Shown here: in pieces, positions 11,901-26,900 of the stretch
Layout of the letters: each line of letters starts with the position of its first letter
Numbering within the stretch: position 1 is the stretch's first letter
Assembly (NCBI GenBank): GCA_003586115.2
Contig: QVOM02000042.1
Location: forward strand, 76,546,706-76,610,705
Length of the DNA: 64,000 nucleotides
Direction: 5' to 3'
Origin: Salvator merianae
Lineage: Eukaryota; Chordata; Lepidosauria; Squamata; Teiidae
Program-made: the position numbers and the translations under genes
Notes under the pieces: generated by a model
What the model was told of the DNA's origin: nothing
Database searches by the model: none
What the model saw: the letters and a program-made list of their open reading frames with translations, nothing else

Positions 11901-14900
11901 ACCCATCAAAAAACCTCTGTGGCTAGGAGTGCCTATGGAGTGCCTAGCTGCTCCCAATTCATGTATTGGGAACCCCATGTTTAGATTACTATAATGTGTT
12001 CCGTGCAGCACAACCCTTGTTCCAGAAGCTGCAGCTAGTGCTCCAGAAGCTGCAGCTAGTGCAAAATGCGGCAGCCAAGTTGCTGAGTGGGATACCTCCC
12101 TAAGCACACATAACACCTGTGCTTAAGCAATTTCACTGGCTGCCAATTAGCTATGAGACCAGATTCAAGGGTTTGATGTTACGGCATATAAGGCCCTAAA
12201 CAAGTTGGGACCAAGGTACTTGACAGAACACCCCTCTCACTGCAGACCTGTAAGAATCCTTTTCTCTCTAACACCCATGAGACTCCTATATTGCTCAGGC
12301 CTTCCTAGTGTGAATGATTCCTTCTCACCCACTGTTTGCGGGTAAAAGGCTGCTTTGTCATTGTTTTTCTTGGCAGGGGTTGTTGTTTGTAAACCACTTT
12401 AGGATCCCCTGATGGGAAGCAGCATAAAAATATAATGAATGAATGAATGAATGAATGATAGCCAGACAGAACGCAGTGGCAGCCGGCAGCTTTAAGACCA
12501 GGTGTTCAGGACCTGCGCAAAGTGCGCCATGGTTATTCACGGGGTCTCTGGGCCTACGTACTGCCTCACCGCTTTGTGCGGTGCCCGAACACCCGGGCTT
12601 AAAGCCACTGGCTGCCACTGATAGAATGTAATAACTGGAAGGTTCTCAGTTTTTGCTTATATACTTGAATGCTACTCTTTGGATACATATCCCCATTAAA
12701 GCTTGCTTTCCACAGTTTCATTCCTAGTTTATTTCTGACCGGAAACCACATTTTCGTGCTACACATTCGAATTGTGATGATCATTCAAGCATCCTTTCTC
12801 TTCCTATTTTCAAAGACCATGGGAGAAATACTTAAATGCCACACTTCCCATAAATATGCTTGGGACCACATATTTATATACAGTATTTACATCTCTACTC
12901 ACACCCAATAAACCAATGTTGTCTGTGTACTGTGACTACAATTCCTAGGTTGTGAAACCTAGTAAGTGCAGTTTTGCACATGCAAGGAACCCTATACTCT
13001 GTGCACTTGAGAATTATTTTTTATCAACACATCATTTTTATTTCAATGAATTATCCGTATTTATAATAACTGGTCCCTCCTAAAGGGCCATTATTAATTC
13101 TCTGGTGTCACAAATAACAAGTAACGGATTGTAAACCTTACACTATAAAACCTGCAATATTGGGTGTTTCTCCATGGACCCTTAATCTGTATTAAGGGTC
13201 TGTGTAGTTTACTTCTAGCTCACATCGATCTGCTGGTATGCATGATTAATTGAGTCTATGAGAGAGACCAGTGGACTTATCTGGAACACAGGAGGCATGC
13301 AGAAGGCATGTGTTTGGGACTATGGGGGATGCCATTCAGTGGCACCTTTGCAGCTGCTCCATGCCTAATCTGGATCAGCACTGTCAGTGCAGATAGCAAT
13401 GATCCTGCCCACACTTCCCTGCAATCCGGATCAGTGGGCTGGGGTAATCCATACCCACTGATCTGGATTTCCTGCAGCTAAGTGCAGAAAGGGCTCTGCT
13501 CCTAAACAGAAATGGTTCTCACCATTAATTCTTCTCTGATACGCACAGATATGTTAATACACAGTTTTTGTTAGCTTCAAGTCAAGGTTAGCTCTTACCG
13601 AAATCCAAACTTATCCATAGACACAGAGAGGTGTCTCGGCTGGCTGTAGCACTTGTAGATATTTCTGTCATCCATAGGGATTAGGTCAACATCACTAAAC
13701 ACAAAGCAGTCATAATCGTATTCTTTCAAAGCTTCTTTAAAGCCTACATTCAGAAGCTTTGCACGGTTAAATGTTTCTTCTCCATCCTAATATAAGAAAA
13801 ATAAGACTTGTTAAGCACCTTAAAGGCTGATTAACTTTTCTTAGTTTATGACAGATCTAGCAACATGACATGCAGCTTTCTATTTTTTTGCTCACTTTAA
13901 TTTAAAATTATGATTAACTGCTTTAACTGGGATAAAGCACATTTTTCTGGTCCCTTGCCTGGGTTTGCTTTCTTCACAGATTGATTGATTTGACAACCAT
14001 GGGGTGAGCTGAAACATTGAATCTCTTAATCATTTGCAGGAATTTCAGGTAAAAAGTGGAAAAACCAAAGAAAATTGGTAACAGAAAATGAAAGGGAAAT
14101 TGTGCTGAGTTCTGAAGGCTTTAGACTTTTTATGAAATCTTGGTGGCTTCCAACAGACATCAGAAGAGGCTTAGGAAATCCTGTTATATCTCACTTGTTT
14201 GTTAGTCATTTAATATGTAACTACAACTTTTGCTAGTTGCAGAGTTTCTAGCTTGTAAGCCAGCTCTGCTATTAAGGAGGTTAAACAACAACTATTACTA
14301 CTACTATTATTTTACAATCAATAAAACGAAGAGGTTTCCTTACTAATTTTAGTAAGGATTTCAGTGGATTCTTTTCAAAACTGTTTTTACTGTTGTAATC
14401 TGCCCTGAGATCTTCAGGTATAGGGCAGGAAAAATAAATAAATAAAGATTTGAGGCAGAAATTATACCATTACTTTTTCAAGTTGTGTTCACATGTATCA
14501 AAAAAGTTGCTCAAAAGTGCGTTAGAAACAGTAGCATGTGGGCCTCCTGTTCTCATTCTATCTCTAATCCACTTTTTCTAACTAGAATGTTCATGCCTGG
14601 GGGAGGGGCAGACTGGCTCATGAATAACACTGCCAGTGAACCATCTCTAAACCACCTTTTTTTTTTTTACTCTGTGTACATGCAGCCTTAGATTTTGGGT
14701 ATCATCACACAAGCCTGTTTTTATCCACCTGCAAACCAGCAGCCAACCTATCTGTTAGCACAAGCAAATTTCCTCCTTCATACATCTCCCCAATGAACCA
14801 CATCATCACCCATTCCTTCCTGCCACACTACCTACCACAAGTGACTTGAAGCCTGGCAACACCTTCCTTAGCAACGGGTGGGGCATGTTCATCGGTCCAC

Positions 14901-17900
14901 TGTTGCAGCCTTCCTCCACCCTCTGCGACTGGCTGATTTCCAAGTCTTTCTGTTCACAGTGGCTCTCGTTCCCACCATTTAGCTACTTCCTGGTTCACCC
15001 CAAATGGAGGTAGCTTCTATAGTTATTACTGAAATGGTGCTGAAAGCTCTGTAGCTAGATGGCAGGAACAGAACCATTCTCACAGCCGATAGATGTTCTC
15101 ACAGCACTATCAACATTTGGGGCCAACCAGGAAGTAACTAAATGGTAGCCATTCAAAGCATAGGAGCTATGTAGCTCTCAGCGCCATTTCAAAGCTCCAT
15201 AGCTCATATGCTTTGACGGGTTACCTGTTACTTCCTGGTTCACCCCAAATGTCCAGAACATGAAACACATTTTACGTGGCATCACGAGATGTCTCAGCGC
15301 TTTATTAGTGCTGCGAGAACTTCTATTGTTAATACTGAAATGGCGCTGAGAGCCACATAGCTCCAATGCTCTGACCGGCTACATGGTGAAATGGTGAACA
15401 AGCTCCCTGATTGGATGATTACATGGTTCCTTCAGTAATTGGTTGAACAAATGGGAGGCTGCAATGTCAGCTGCATCCCACCTCCCTTCCACCAAATCCC
15501 TCCTCTGCTCACGCAGGAATGCAAGCTAAAGGGAAAGGTTGCCCCACGAACACTGAAAAGGCGAATACAGGAGAGTCAACTCCAGGCAGCTGCAGAGAGG
15601 TGCAAGGGTGACTTTCAGGAAAGACTTTGTGGATTCCCTGGCTTAGATTCGCCCAGAAGGCAATCAAAATAGCCTGTCTGAAGACAGCCTTTGATTAACT
15701 TTTTAGGTAAGCCACTTATTGCTAATCATCCAATAGGAATCATCCACAGCAGTGGAGAAATACATAAACCACACAGTGAGAATGGGGATTTAAAACGTGT
15801 TGTTCCCCACAGCAGGAGATTCTTTTGAGAATCTATTTCAAAATGGCAAAAGTTCATTAAGGATTTTCTTTGTAAAAGTAATAACGAATCTGTCCATTTC
15901 AGTCATGTCATGGTTTCTAATTTTTCTATTCTGCAGTTCAGTTTGTTCCATAATTTCTACATTCACTTCCAATTTTTCTCTTTATATAAAATTTCATATG
16001 TATCTTTGTCAAAATTTACGTATGATTGTATGGCATTTCAGTGTGCCCAGGCATTTTCCTAATATTCACATAACGGCATTAAATCTTTGTGGGCTATTGC
16101 ATTGCAAAATCTCATTCTAGGGTTGAGACAAGTGTTCTAAATTCTGTTTCCTCAGAGATCCAGTAAAGTCAAGATAAAACAATGTCAGAATTGAGCCAAT
16201 ATTCAACTAACTAGGACTAAGCAGACAAGGCTGATTAATTTACCAAATCTTCTGCTCACTCTTCGTTCAAGGAAAAGAGTGTCTATTTTTGTCCTAAAAT
16301 CACCAAATGAATTGGATTAGGAAGAATTTTCCAAGGTCAGCTAATAAATTACATAGAAGTATGGAGATGTGAACTGAAATCTTGCCCAACTGAAGAAGCA
16401 TGCAGAACTTAGCAGTGTGGCAGGACTGCTGCAGTATTTCTGACCACTTTATATTGTTCTGAAGCCGGTTTTGATCAGAACTCAGTTCAGTGCCATCAAA
16501 TATGCAGCCATGTGCTCTTCCTTCCCTCATAATTCTACCATTTCTGCTTTGTCAGCCGTCACTACTTTCCAGTCCAACATTCTGTCTATATACCACACAG
16601 GATCTTTCATATCTATTTAATTTCTTGCTTAATTAAATATTCTTTGTGATATTTTGTTCCCTAAAGGAATATTTTTACAGGATAGGAAAAGAGTGGAGAA
16701 TGAATTACAAAACATTTCAGCAAGCTGGCATTTGTTCAAGAGATGCCACCACACCACCACTTTGCCATGGATATGGCTCGTGTCTAGGAATGGTTATAAG
16801 ATACAGTGGTGAAAAAGAAGAAAAATATTTAGGGGATCTCTAATCCATATTCTGCCTTCCATCCAGGGGCACAGCAAACGCAGCTAATAGAGTTCATTCT
16901 AAAGCACCATAACAGCTTCAAAATCAAGTATCTACAATGCCCTAAGTAATGTCCACTTCCGATCATAGGATACAACTGATTTGCAGGATGGAAAAAGTTA
17001 ACTGCCTCCAAGAAAACATCTGTTCCATGCCAACTGCAAAAAAGCATGGATAAAAAAGCAAACAAAGCCTTAAATCGACAATTTAAACTAGGGCTCAGCT
17101 TAATCAATATATCTGTATTTCGAAATATAGTAACAGAGGGCCTTTCCGCACTGACCAGCCTAGAATGGTATAACTGGCAATGTGAATGATGCATCTAGGG
17201 CAGGCCTGATCACCATGACAGCAGCCACAGCAACGTTCAGCCATTGCCATGGTGATGAGATACGGCATGCAAGTGCACAGCTGTGCCACCATCCCTGCCC
17301 ACTCGCAGCATTCGTACCTGCTGCTGACTAGGAGCCATCCAGCTGCTCCCAGCTGTAGACACTTCAAACCTGCAGCTACAGGGCCATGTGGACGCATTGG
17401 TCCAGTGAGCATCTGCTCGCTCACTAAGGATCAAGTGTGAACAGGCCCATATTCTCATTGCTGTGAAAGAGAGGCAGGGATTAGTGCTTCACTTTCTCAT
17501 TTTACACTCTGAGAATCCTGCAAAATTGTTTTTGATGACAAGTATCTCACATTCCTTCTCCAAATTAGGGAATGGGGGAGAGGTATGACACTGCTGAACA
17601 AAATCCTGAACAAATGCATCCTCTAAATTGACACAATATTTGTTTTCCAGAAAAAGCTTTCAGTTTAGAGAAAAAAACCACAAGCAGACTAGTGAAACAA
17701 AAGCAATGGTCTTCATGTATCTGTCTTTTGATATTTTTCTGGCCAAGGGGCTATAAAGTCTCAAGGTGCGCTCTAGTAACTGCACTCTGAAAGACATAAT
17801 ATGAATTTCATGCACTTTATGTTTTTCTGGCTCCCTAAACAGCACCCTGTGGAATAAAGAATTTGGCAGAACAGAACACAATGCTGCATGTTTTCTTTTA

Positions 17901-20900
17901 TAAAAAATTACTGGAAAAATAGAAGGGAGAGCAAGATTGGTGCTCACATCCTGCCTACTGTCTAGTTGTATGTCAAACATGTAAGAAGGCACTACTATTA
18001 TTTTTCACAAATATCCAGTAGTTGGATCTGAAACTTTAACACTCATATTCTCAGGCAACAATCATCATACGCATAAAACACGCTACCTCCTGTGTGTTTT
18101 ATTAGGTAAAAAATATTGCAGTCTGTACACATAAATACACACAAGACAGAAGGCCCTAGCTCTGTAGTGGAGCATCTGTGTTACAGGTGAAGCAAGGCTG
18201 AATCTTGAAATCTCTTTCAAAAAGGGCAATAGCAAACCGCTTCTGTATTCTTACTAAAAAGTCAGCATATGTACCTGTCCATGCGGTCAGGAGGTGTCAA
18301 GCTTTGCTTAAGGGCATCTTTACCTTTACCGTACACAAGGAAAATAGTGATGTGTTGCAAAGAGATGCAATGCTGAAGGCAAAACAAGCATTTTAGTATG
18401 CTCAGCATACGCTGCACAGTTCACTAAACATGCACAGATGCCTGTGAGTCCAGGTGTGAGAAAAATCCATGATCCTCTTGGCATTGCATTTGGGAGCGCC
18501 AGACATTAAAACTGGCATTTCCAGCGCAGTGCCAATTGCAACGTGCAAAAAATGCTTTGCAATGCTATCAACAACAAGGGGTTTCCCATAATAGCCCTGC
18601 TTACCTGCTTGTCTGATGAGCAGCATATGTGATCAGCTTGCTGGGGATTTCAAGCAGCCATCCAAGCATGTGAAAAACAACAAAAGGAAGGGAAGAGCAC
18701 TTGGCTGACTCCCAGAAATCCCCAGTGGGTCAATCTCATATGCTGCTCACCAGACATGCCAGCAAACCAGCAGGTCTCTGCGGGGCATGGCAAGAAGCAA
18801 CTCCGACATCTTCTTTATATCCCCCATTGCCTCTTGCCATCTGGAGGTACCCTTGTCTGGACACCCAGTCCTGGAGCGGGCAACATAACAGCCCTTTGGT
18901 TTCCTCAAGGAAGTGCCCTGGGAAGTGCCTAGCCCTTCTTGCCTCATTTAAACCATAACTTGATGAACCATCTCAGCCTGAGCCTGTCAACCTCCCTAAA
19001 TATATATGATGCATCCATAATGTGCCATTATAAAACCTTATTACCTGACTGTGCTTTCCCAAAATCAAACCAGCCAAGGTTTTCTAGCATGTTCCCAGTT
19101 ACTGTTTCCATGTGCTTAATCCCTTATTAAGATTAATTAATTGCTGGACAACACTCTGGAGATGCTGGTGCAGGAAAGAGCTGAAAGACTCGGTTGTGCC
19201 TCTAACCAAGAATTAAGATATAAAAACTTCTCAAATATCCTCCTGCTTTTTCACACGCACATCTTAGAATTAATCATCTAATAAGGCCTGACACTGTTAA
19301 CATCCACTCCCTTCCATAATCTTAATGATGAGGTCATGAAACTGAAGATAATTTAATCATGGTGCTTTTTCCATTGGATTTGATAAGTAATGAGACTTCA
19401 AAGAAAGGACTTGAGTAGATTCAATAGCGTAAAGGCATCTAAAGAATTACGTGGGGTGCTTCCTGTATAGCTGAAATGGATACAAAAACAATGGAACTTT
19501 TCAGGTGGATTGCCTGAGTTTAATTTATTTTTCTCCCCACTTTCAGGGCCTTTAAGATCCCTTATTCTTCCCTTCAGTTCCCAGACAGGTTTCTCTTCCC
19601 ATTCTTCACAGCACCCTAGGATTCTAAAATCCTGTAACCAGGTGAGCAGCTGTTCCCCATTTTTTCGAGTCCCCAGTGTTAGAAAAGAAGAATTTTCCCT
19701 AGAAGTACTGAATAAGGAGAGTGTAAGTACTGACTTCCCTGTCATAAAGGCTGCATCCACATCGCACTATAATGGTGCAATGGAAGAGCTCAAAGGGTGA
19801 GCAGACTGCATAGTGCCACACCCATTGAGCTCGCATTGCACCACAGAGCAAGTGAAAGTGCAGTCAGAAGGACCTTCCCCATAGAGTGGGAGAAAGTACT
19901 CTGTTAGCACTTTCCACTGATTTGCTGCCACCACCACGTGCACTTACCTGTAGCACTTTCCTCAAGGCACTGTGCACAACCTTACTTTTACAGACACAGG
20001 AAATGGCTGACTTCCAAGGCCACTTCCTGAATCTTTGAGAATATTCCCAAGCAGGATCATTAAAACTGGGGAACAAAAGTTCCCCAGCTTTGATGTTAGC
20101 ACTGCTGCAAACAAGGGAGAGTATCTGAACAGCACACTTCCTGCCTTAGAAAAGCACACAGCTTTTAAAACCAATACCCAAACATGATAAAATGTAAAAA
20201 GAGTGATGAAAACAAAAGACCAATCAAAATAAATAAATAACTCTCTATCCAAATTGACTAGATAAATAGCAAAGATATTCAAACAACTCCAAAAGGCTTC
20301 AGATGGAGACATACATATTGAGGCAGTTTAGTATATGACCACTAATAATTTCAGACTGTGGCTTCATTTACACCTAACAAAAAAGCAGCTCAAAAGCATC
20401 TTAGATGGTAGCACGTGGCCCCCTCCTCATCCTATCTCCAGTCCACCTTTTCTAGTCTAGAATGTTCATGAGAGGGGGAGGGGCAGACCAGCCTGTGAAC
20501 AATCCCACCTTGAAACCATCTTTGAGCCGCCTCAGAGGGCCGTTTTTTTTTTTGTTTTTTTTTTACTTTGTGTGAACACAGTTTGAATTGTTTAAAAAAG
20601 CAATATTTTCTGAGTCAAAATAAGATAATTCGCCAAATACACAGGTTTTATATGCTGATGTTAAAATTACGCAATTTATCTGATCGCTTTCTGCAGAAAA
20701 CATAACTTAGGTCTTATTTACGCTGACATAACAGGGGAATGGAAATAGATCTGGTTCATGTACTTCTACTGAACTGAAAAAATAGGACTGTAGCCATTTC
20801 TGGCACTACAGAAATCACATGACTTGCAGTAATTTTCGCTGCTGTGTGAAAAATGTACTCATATGTATTTACATTTCCTGAAAAAAACTGAGATAAGAAA

Positions 20901-23900
20901 GCCTGCACATTTAGCTTTACCTGCCTTTCCCAGATGTAGGTGAGCACTCATTCATGTAAGGAGATGGAGGAGGTGCATGGTGATCGGAAGACGTGCCTTT
21001 CCCTGCAGCAAACTGGGAAGGTACCTGCAGTGATCCTTTGCCTGTTTCGCTACAGGGACAGGCAGCTCCCCAGTCATCACTTTCCTATGTGAGCTTGTGA
21101 TCAGATGCACTTGTTGAAGCCAGAAAATGTCGAAGGGCATGTGAATGCCAACTTCAAACACACACACATGCAGGGTGATTGCAGCCCCCACCCCCTTTGT
21201 GGCTGGGAACGAGATGCCCCCTTTTTCATGTGCAGACACAGCCACAGTGTCGGGATCTGTAGACAGGACTCGTGTTGAAAGGGATTAGAATTCAGCATAA
21301 TCTTGGCCCCATTCACACCATACATCGATTGTGTGTGACGTGATGTGAAGCAGCATTCACACTTCATCAGTGCCGACTACACAGCATTTCTGCAGACAGA
21401 GCTTGATGTCTGCATTTGGCCGGGTGCCGTTTTTGCAATGACCACAGTTTCAGTCATCCATGCTTCCTCATTTCAGAAAACCCCAGACTTGGCTGGGGCT
21501 CACATTAAGAAGGCTTTGAGGAAGCTGGTTTTTCAAGCGTGTGAGCCAGGCCTCCATTTCTTCCTTGTTCCATTTGAAATTCCTCCACTTGCAGCAGGTA
21601 TCTTTTTGCCATTTATACCAGTGTAGGTTCCATCAGCTTAACTTGTGCCACAAGGAAACTTTCTCATATGCTGTGGTTTTTCATTTAAGCTGGTGGTTTA
21701 AGGCCAGCTCAAAGAGGGTGTGACAAACATTCACCACATCATAATCTCACGAAACCAGCACAACAGAGAAATAGCACTTAGATTTAATTGACATACACTT
21801 CATACGAATTTGGCTTACCCTGTGAAGAGACAACACTGCTGACCTTTTATGTAATTAGCACAGCTTCTGCTTTAGATTGCAGAATCAAACACATCTGTTT
21901 CATCACCCAACTGGGATGGGTCAGATGGTTTTACATCAGCAAATCTGCTACATAAATAATATGCATAAATTTAACACACTGGAAACCAGTTCTACAGAAT
22001 GCACTTACAAAACTTAACAGATCAGAACGGAAGGCAGTTGGGAAAGAGAGCATTTCAGTATGTAAAGGATTTTGGCTTCACTTTTATAATTTGCTACCCT
22101 ATTTCAGCTAGGCCAGTCTTTCACCTCCTCCTTTTTTTCTGGACTGAATCTCAGATTGTCTAATGGACAGCACTATGATCTTATGATTCAAAGACATAGT
22201 GATGTTAGGCTGGATCAGTACAGCAAGACTTAACAAAGAGAAAAAAGTCGCCAGCATGAGCTTTTGTGAGCAAGTAGGCTTAGATTGTGTTCAGACATAA
22301 CAAAAGGGGCACTTCAGAGGTGCCTCAGAATGACAGTGTGTGGCCCTCGTGTCCCCAAGCTTCTCTAATCCGCCTTTTCTAGCATAGAAAGTTCATTAGA
22401 AGGGGGAGGGGCAGACTGGTGTGTGAACAATCCCACCTTGAAGCCTTCAATCAGATGCTTCAGAGATGCTTTTTGCTGTGTCTGATCACAGCCTGAGTCT
22501 GTGAAAGCTCCTGCTACCAACTTCTTTCTCATTGTTAGTCTCTAAGGTGCTACTAGACCCTCTTGCTATATGATCTTAGGAGAATAAGAAAAACTACTTT
22601 GGAATAAAACACCAATTAAATGTAAGGCAAATACAATGTTAACAGTAAAGAGAAAGAAGAAGGAAGGAAGGAAGGAAGGAAGGAAGGAAGGAAGGAAGGA
22701 AGGAACTAGACTTCTACTTTGTAATGGCAAGGGTTCAGTGTAGCCCTTAGTACTTCACTATTGTAGTAGGGGACAGTATACCTCTGAAGGACAGCTAAAT
22801 GGGAGACAGTGAGTAGGGCAATCTGTGTTTTTGTGTCTTGCTAGTGGGATTCCTTGTGCAACTGACTGGCAACTGTGAGAACAGGCTTCTGGACTAGATG
22901 GACCATGGATCCAATCCAGTGGGACATTTCTCATGTTCTTTTTTTAAAAAAAAAACTGTGTTCTGCAAATTTGAATTATTAAAGGGCTCGCTTCTGTGCC
23001 AGAACAGAGTAAACTTGGAGCATCATTAAGCCCTTAATACAAAAATTGATCCTGAAGTCTAATGAAATCCTAAGTATACTGTAATGGTTTCATATACAAT
23101 ATGGCACAAGTGAGGCTTGGCCCTGCGGAGAAGCCCGACCTGAGTAATGCAAGAGACAAAACTAGAGAATCAAGAAATCCCGTCTCTTCTCTTGATGTGT
23201 TGAAGAAGATTCCAGATTCATGGTAAAATCTACTGAAACCTAGCTGGGTCTCATCGCTATCATTTAAGCAATCTTGAACATGCCTAATTTTTCTCCTGTG
23301 CACGCTAGAAGAGCATTGACTGACAAGTGCTCTTTACCACTGATAAGCTTCCAAAGACCACCATCATTTCCTGGGTCACTTTTGAGAGCTATTATGCATA
23401 CATCTCAAGGAGGAAGGAGTGAGAAACTAGAATTTGCCAGGCCACCTGGAGATGATGTCTGTAAAATAAACAGTCGCACAACCAGGAAAGAGAATAAGAA
23501 GCTTTTCTTGCTCTCCCTTGCTCTCATCCTGTTGCACCCCTTTCACCAATAGCAGCAAACAAAAGATTCACATCCCAGTCTACAACAGGGACATGGTCAT
23601 ATATCATAGGGATGATCCGTACTGAGGGGAAACAAGAACTGAGTACATGTTCCTGTCGTTCCTCCACTTGTATTATAACACAGACTCAATTTGGACTTGC
23701 TCATTCTCACTCCTCGTTTTTCCGGTGCTCAGTATGGGGAAACCGTACCTTTTTCCTCTCCTCCTCTCACCAAATTCCCCTCCCTGTGTGGTCAAGAACT
23801 GGATGCAGTCCCACCATTCAAATCTTGACTTCAGAGGAGCAGGAAGGTCAAATTCCACCCTCCATATTTTCCTGCTGCTGCACCAGAACATGGATTCCCT

Positions 23901-26900
23901 TGGAAGTTATAATTTACCATTTACTCCTTCTCCCCGCTGCCTGTATCCACCCGAGCACAACTTCAATTCCACATCTACCACACAGTAAAGCTTTTTGAAT
24001 GCCAGGTCTCAATTGCTTCTCCCTTGTAATTGCAGATTTACGCAATTGTGCAATTTCAAAGCAGTGTACAATGGGGAGAGTTCAGTGTAAAGGGATCAAT
24101 ATTTGTAATAGAGAAGTCTGTGGTCATCAAATGGACTCCAACCTCACCTCCTCCCTGAAACATCCACAGTGGCATGTGCCTCACAATCAAATCGTGTATT
24201 GCAGATGGCAAAGTTGATGGTGATATGGGTTATTGTTGGGGTAAGGGAACTGCACCCCCAAAGAGGTGCAGCCGAAGCATATACCAACCAGCATGTACCC
24301 CCACCCCCTTCTTTGGCACTTCCAAAGAAGACTGATAAGCTGTACTGTGCTGTTTGCCCTAAAGCCACTAAAGCACAGTGTCTGTTTTACACAAAAGTCC
24401 TCTTTTTAATGAAAGAAAACAGTGTTTCCCTTGTGCATTGCCAAAGGAAAAGGGAGGAAACATTTCATCCTTATCCTTGCATGGATGGGAGAGAAAGGAA
24501 AATGGAGGATACACTGTCATCCTTGCAGGGACAGGAAAGAAAGGAAAATAGAGGATACATTATCATTGTGCTTGCAGGAACAGGGGAGAAAGGAGAGGGC
24601 ATGCATTTTGTGAGTGGACTGTGGTGCCCAGCCAACTGTGGAACAGGGTGTTGCCAAAGGCAAACAAAGCATAATTTCTACTGCATCTTCTTTTTTGCTA
24701 AAAAAAAAAAACATTAAAAAAAATCAAATAGTTTGGAGGTATGAAACAGGCAACAGGCCAGAAACCAGGAAGTATATGCCAGGTGCTGTGTTCTCTTCTC
24801 ACCCCAATAGTGACATTCTCACTCTCCTGAGTACAACACCCACAGCAAAGTCTGTCATTGGACAGAAGGAAATGGGGAACCCTAACTGCAGACCCAAAAA
24901 GTGTGGTTCCCTCCCCAAATAAGTCTTCTTGTGGTTTCTCACTTTGCAAAATAACATGAGCTAACAATCTGAAATGGTCTGAGAACCCACTTAATCTGAA
25001 TACAAAATAGTCCTAATTTGGGCAATTTAGTCCAGAAAAAGATTGGAAAGGCAATATTCTGGCAGGACAGTCAGAACTGAAGGTGGCCTGTAAACTGATT
25101 AAATGTCATGTCTGACTGTGCTCCAGGTCACAAGAGCAGGGGAAAGGGAGACAAGTGTTTTCTCAGTTATTAATCTGTAAGACTTCCATCAGACTTCAGA
25201 TTTTTCTCTTTTTGTGATACAAAATATTAAATATAACAAAAGTAATACTTAGGTGACTTTAAGGTACAGTAACTTGGAATGCCATCCTAAATGCCAGGCC
25301 TCTCTGTAATTTAATTAAATAACAATAAAGACAATAAACATTTATTTCTACACTGTAGCTATCGAGTTGTGTTACACACAATCCACGCAAGGCTTTCTGT
25401 GTGTGGAGGAAAGAAGCACGTGGATCGAAGGAGTATAAATAAAGGCTGTATCCAGACAGTTAAAAAAGCATTTGGCAGTTCATTTTCTTTATTTTCTGTT
25501 ATTCATTTTTTCTTTATACATCTATTTTTATCAATGCAATAATATAACACAAACCCAATAATACACTAATATACTATGATAAAAATAGACATATATAAAA
25601 CAACTATTAAATATTAACCTCTACCTACATCCTTAGCCATACCAAAGTGAAATACATGTATTACTTGACTAAAACAATCAATTAATGTAGTGCATTTTCT
25701 GACTTGTTTTCTAGCCTTCCATGTGGATTACAGGTGGGATGAGAACACTAGAGATGCATCCAGATGTCACTTACTTATTCTACTATTTTCTGATATTGCA
25801 GAATAAAGCATGGGTATTCCGGTATAAAGTACGCCTTGGAGTACTTTATTTTGGAGTATCAAAAAGTAGCAGAGTATGGATGCAGCCAAAGAATGGTCTT
25901 GGTGCACTGCAGTTCTTTCAACTTTCTTCCCCCAAAATTTTAATTTTTTTTCTTTAAAAATTCATTTCCCTCTGCACTGGGTTCAAGGTTTTCAGTAAAC
26001 TCACATCTTGGCTCTGTTTCTGAAGAAGCCTGGTCCTAGTCAAACACCTCAGAGCTCTTGCCTGCTGGGTTTTTCGGTTTCTACACAACAGCAGTGCTTA
26101 CTGCAGACATTACTGTACTGACACCATCTGAGGACATCCAGTGCACCTTCCCCACTGTGTTCCTTGAGGAGAAGGCTTAAAACTAATTACTTAGTGGTGC
26201 AAAGAGCCAGCTGGACCTCTGCCTTGAACAGCAGCTGTAGGTTTTTGTCAAGTCTGGGCAGAAACAAAATCCTGTTGACTCTGCTACTTCAGCCTATCCC
26301 ATACTCAGCCATCATGTGTTCCAGGGTTACAACATGTGAAACGGCTGCCACTCATTAATTATCCAGCACCAATATTATCTAAGCAAAATGAAGCATGTAA
26401 GATTGGTGCTGCAATCTTAGGAGAGTTCAGATCAGATCTGGATGTTGCTACTTCCTTGAGGTTGACACAGCTCACACGGGTCAGAGGCTTCCCACCATGC
26501 CTCTATCTTGCAGGGAAAAGTTAATTCCATGTTAATTCAATCTTTCAGATATTATCAGATCAGGAAGTCATCTGAGGTTTCTCAAATTAATGAGGCCAAT
26601 GAAAATAGCCGCTCTGTTTCTATGAACACAGCTTTCTGTTGTTTAGGCTCCACTCCAAAGAGCTCTGGAGTTACTGGGAAGTTTATCAAAGGCTTTCTAG
26701 GGAGCAATAGGCATAGGGGAGCTTCCCTGAACGAGTGGAAGTGGTTGACCAACAATAATTTTTCGCAATGCAGAGCTACAGGACTCTTGACCTCGAGGCG
26801 TTGTGAGCCACTTTGAGCCGGAAAATACGAGCGTGCAAATAATTAAACAAAATGTTAATTTTGCTCTAGAAGACAAATTTGTTCAAGGAGATTTACGGTG

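Larger units (their letters stand above)
11315..13598 (-). other. B4GALT1 intron 3
   Basis: 2,284 bp, almost half of it repeat-derived: two L2 fragments in opposite orientation, a hAT-like miniature element with an imperfect 8-bp duplication, and a fragment of another element family at 13365-13495. Confidence 0.9.

Noticed and set aside
22660..22704. Regular repeats as a CRISPR array
   Set aside because: Plain tetranucleotide microsatellite in a vertebrate intron; no spacers.
24169..24717. A 182-codon open frame
   Set aside because: Created largely by the degenerate minisatellite; no domain.
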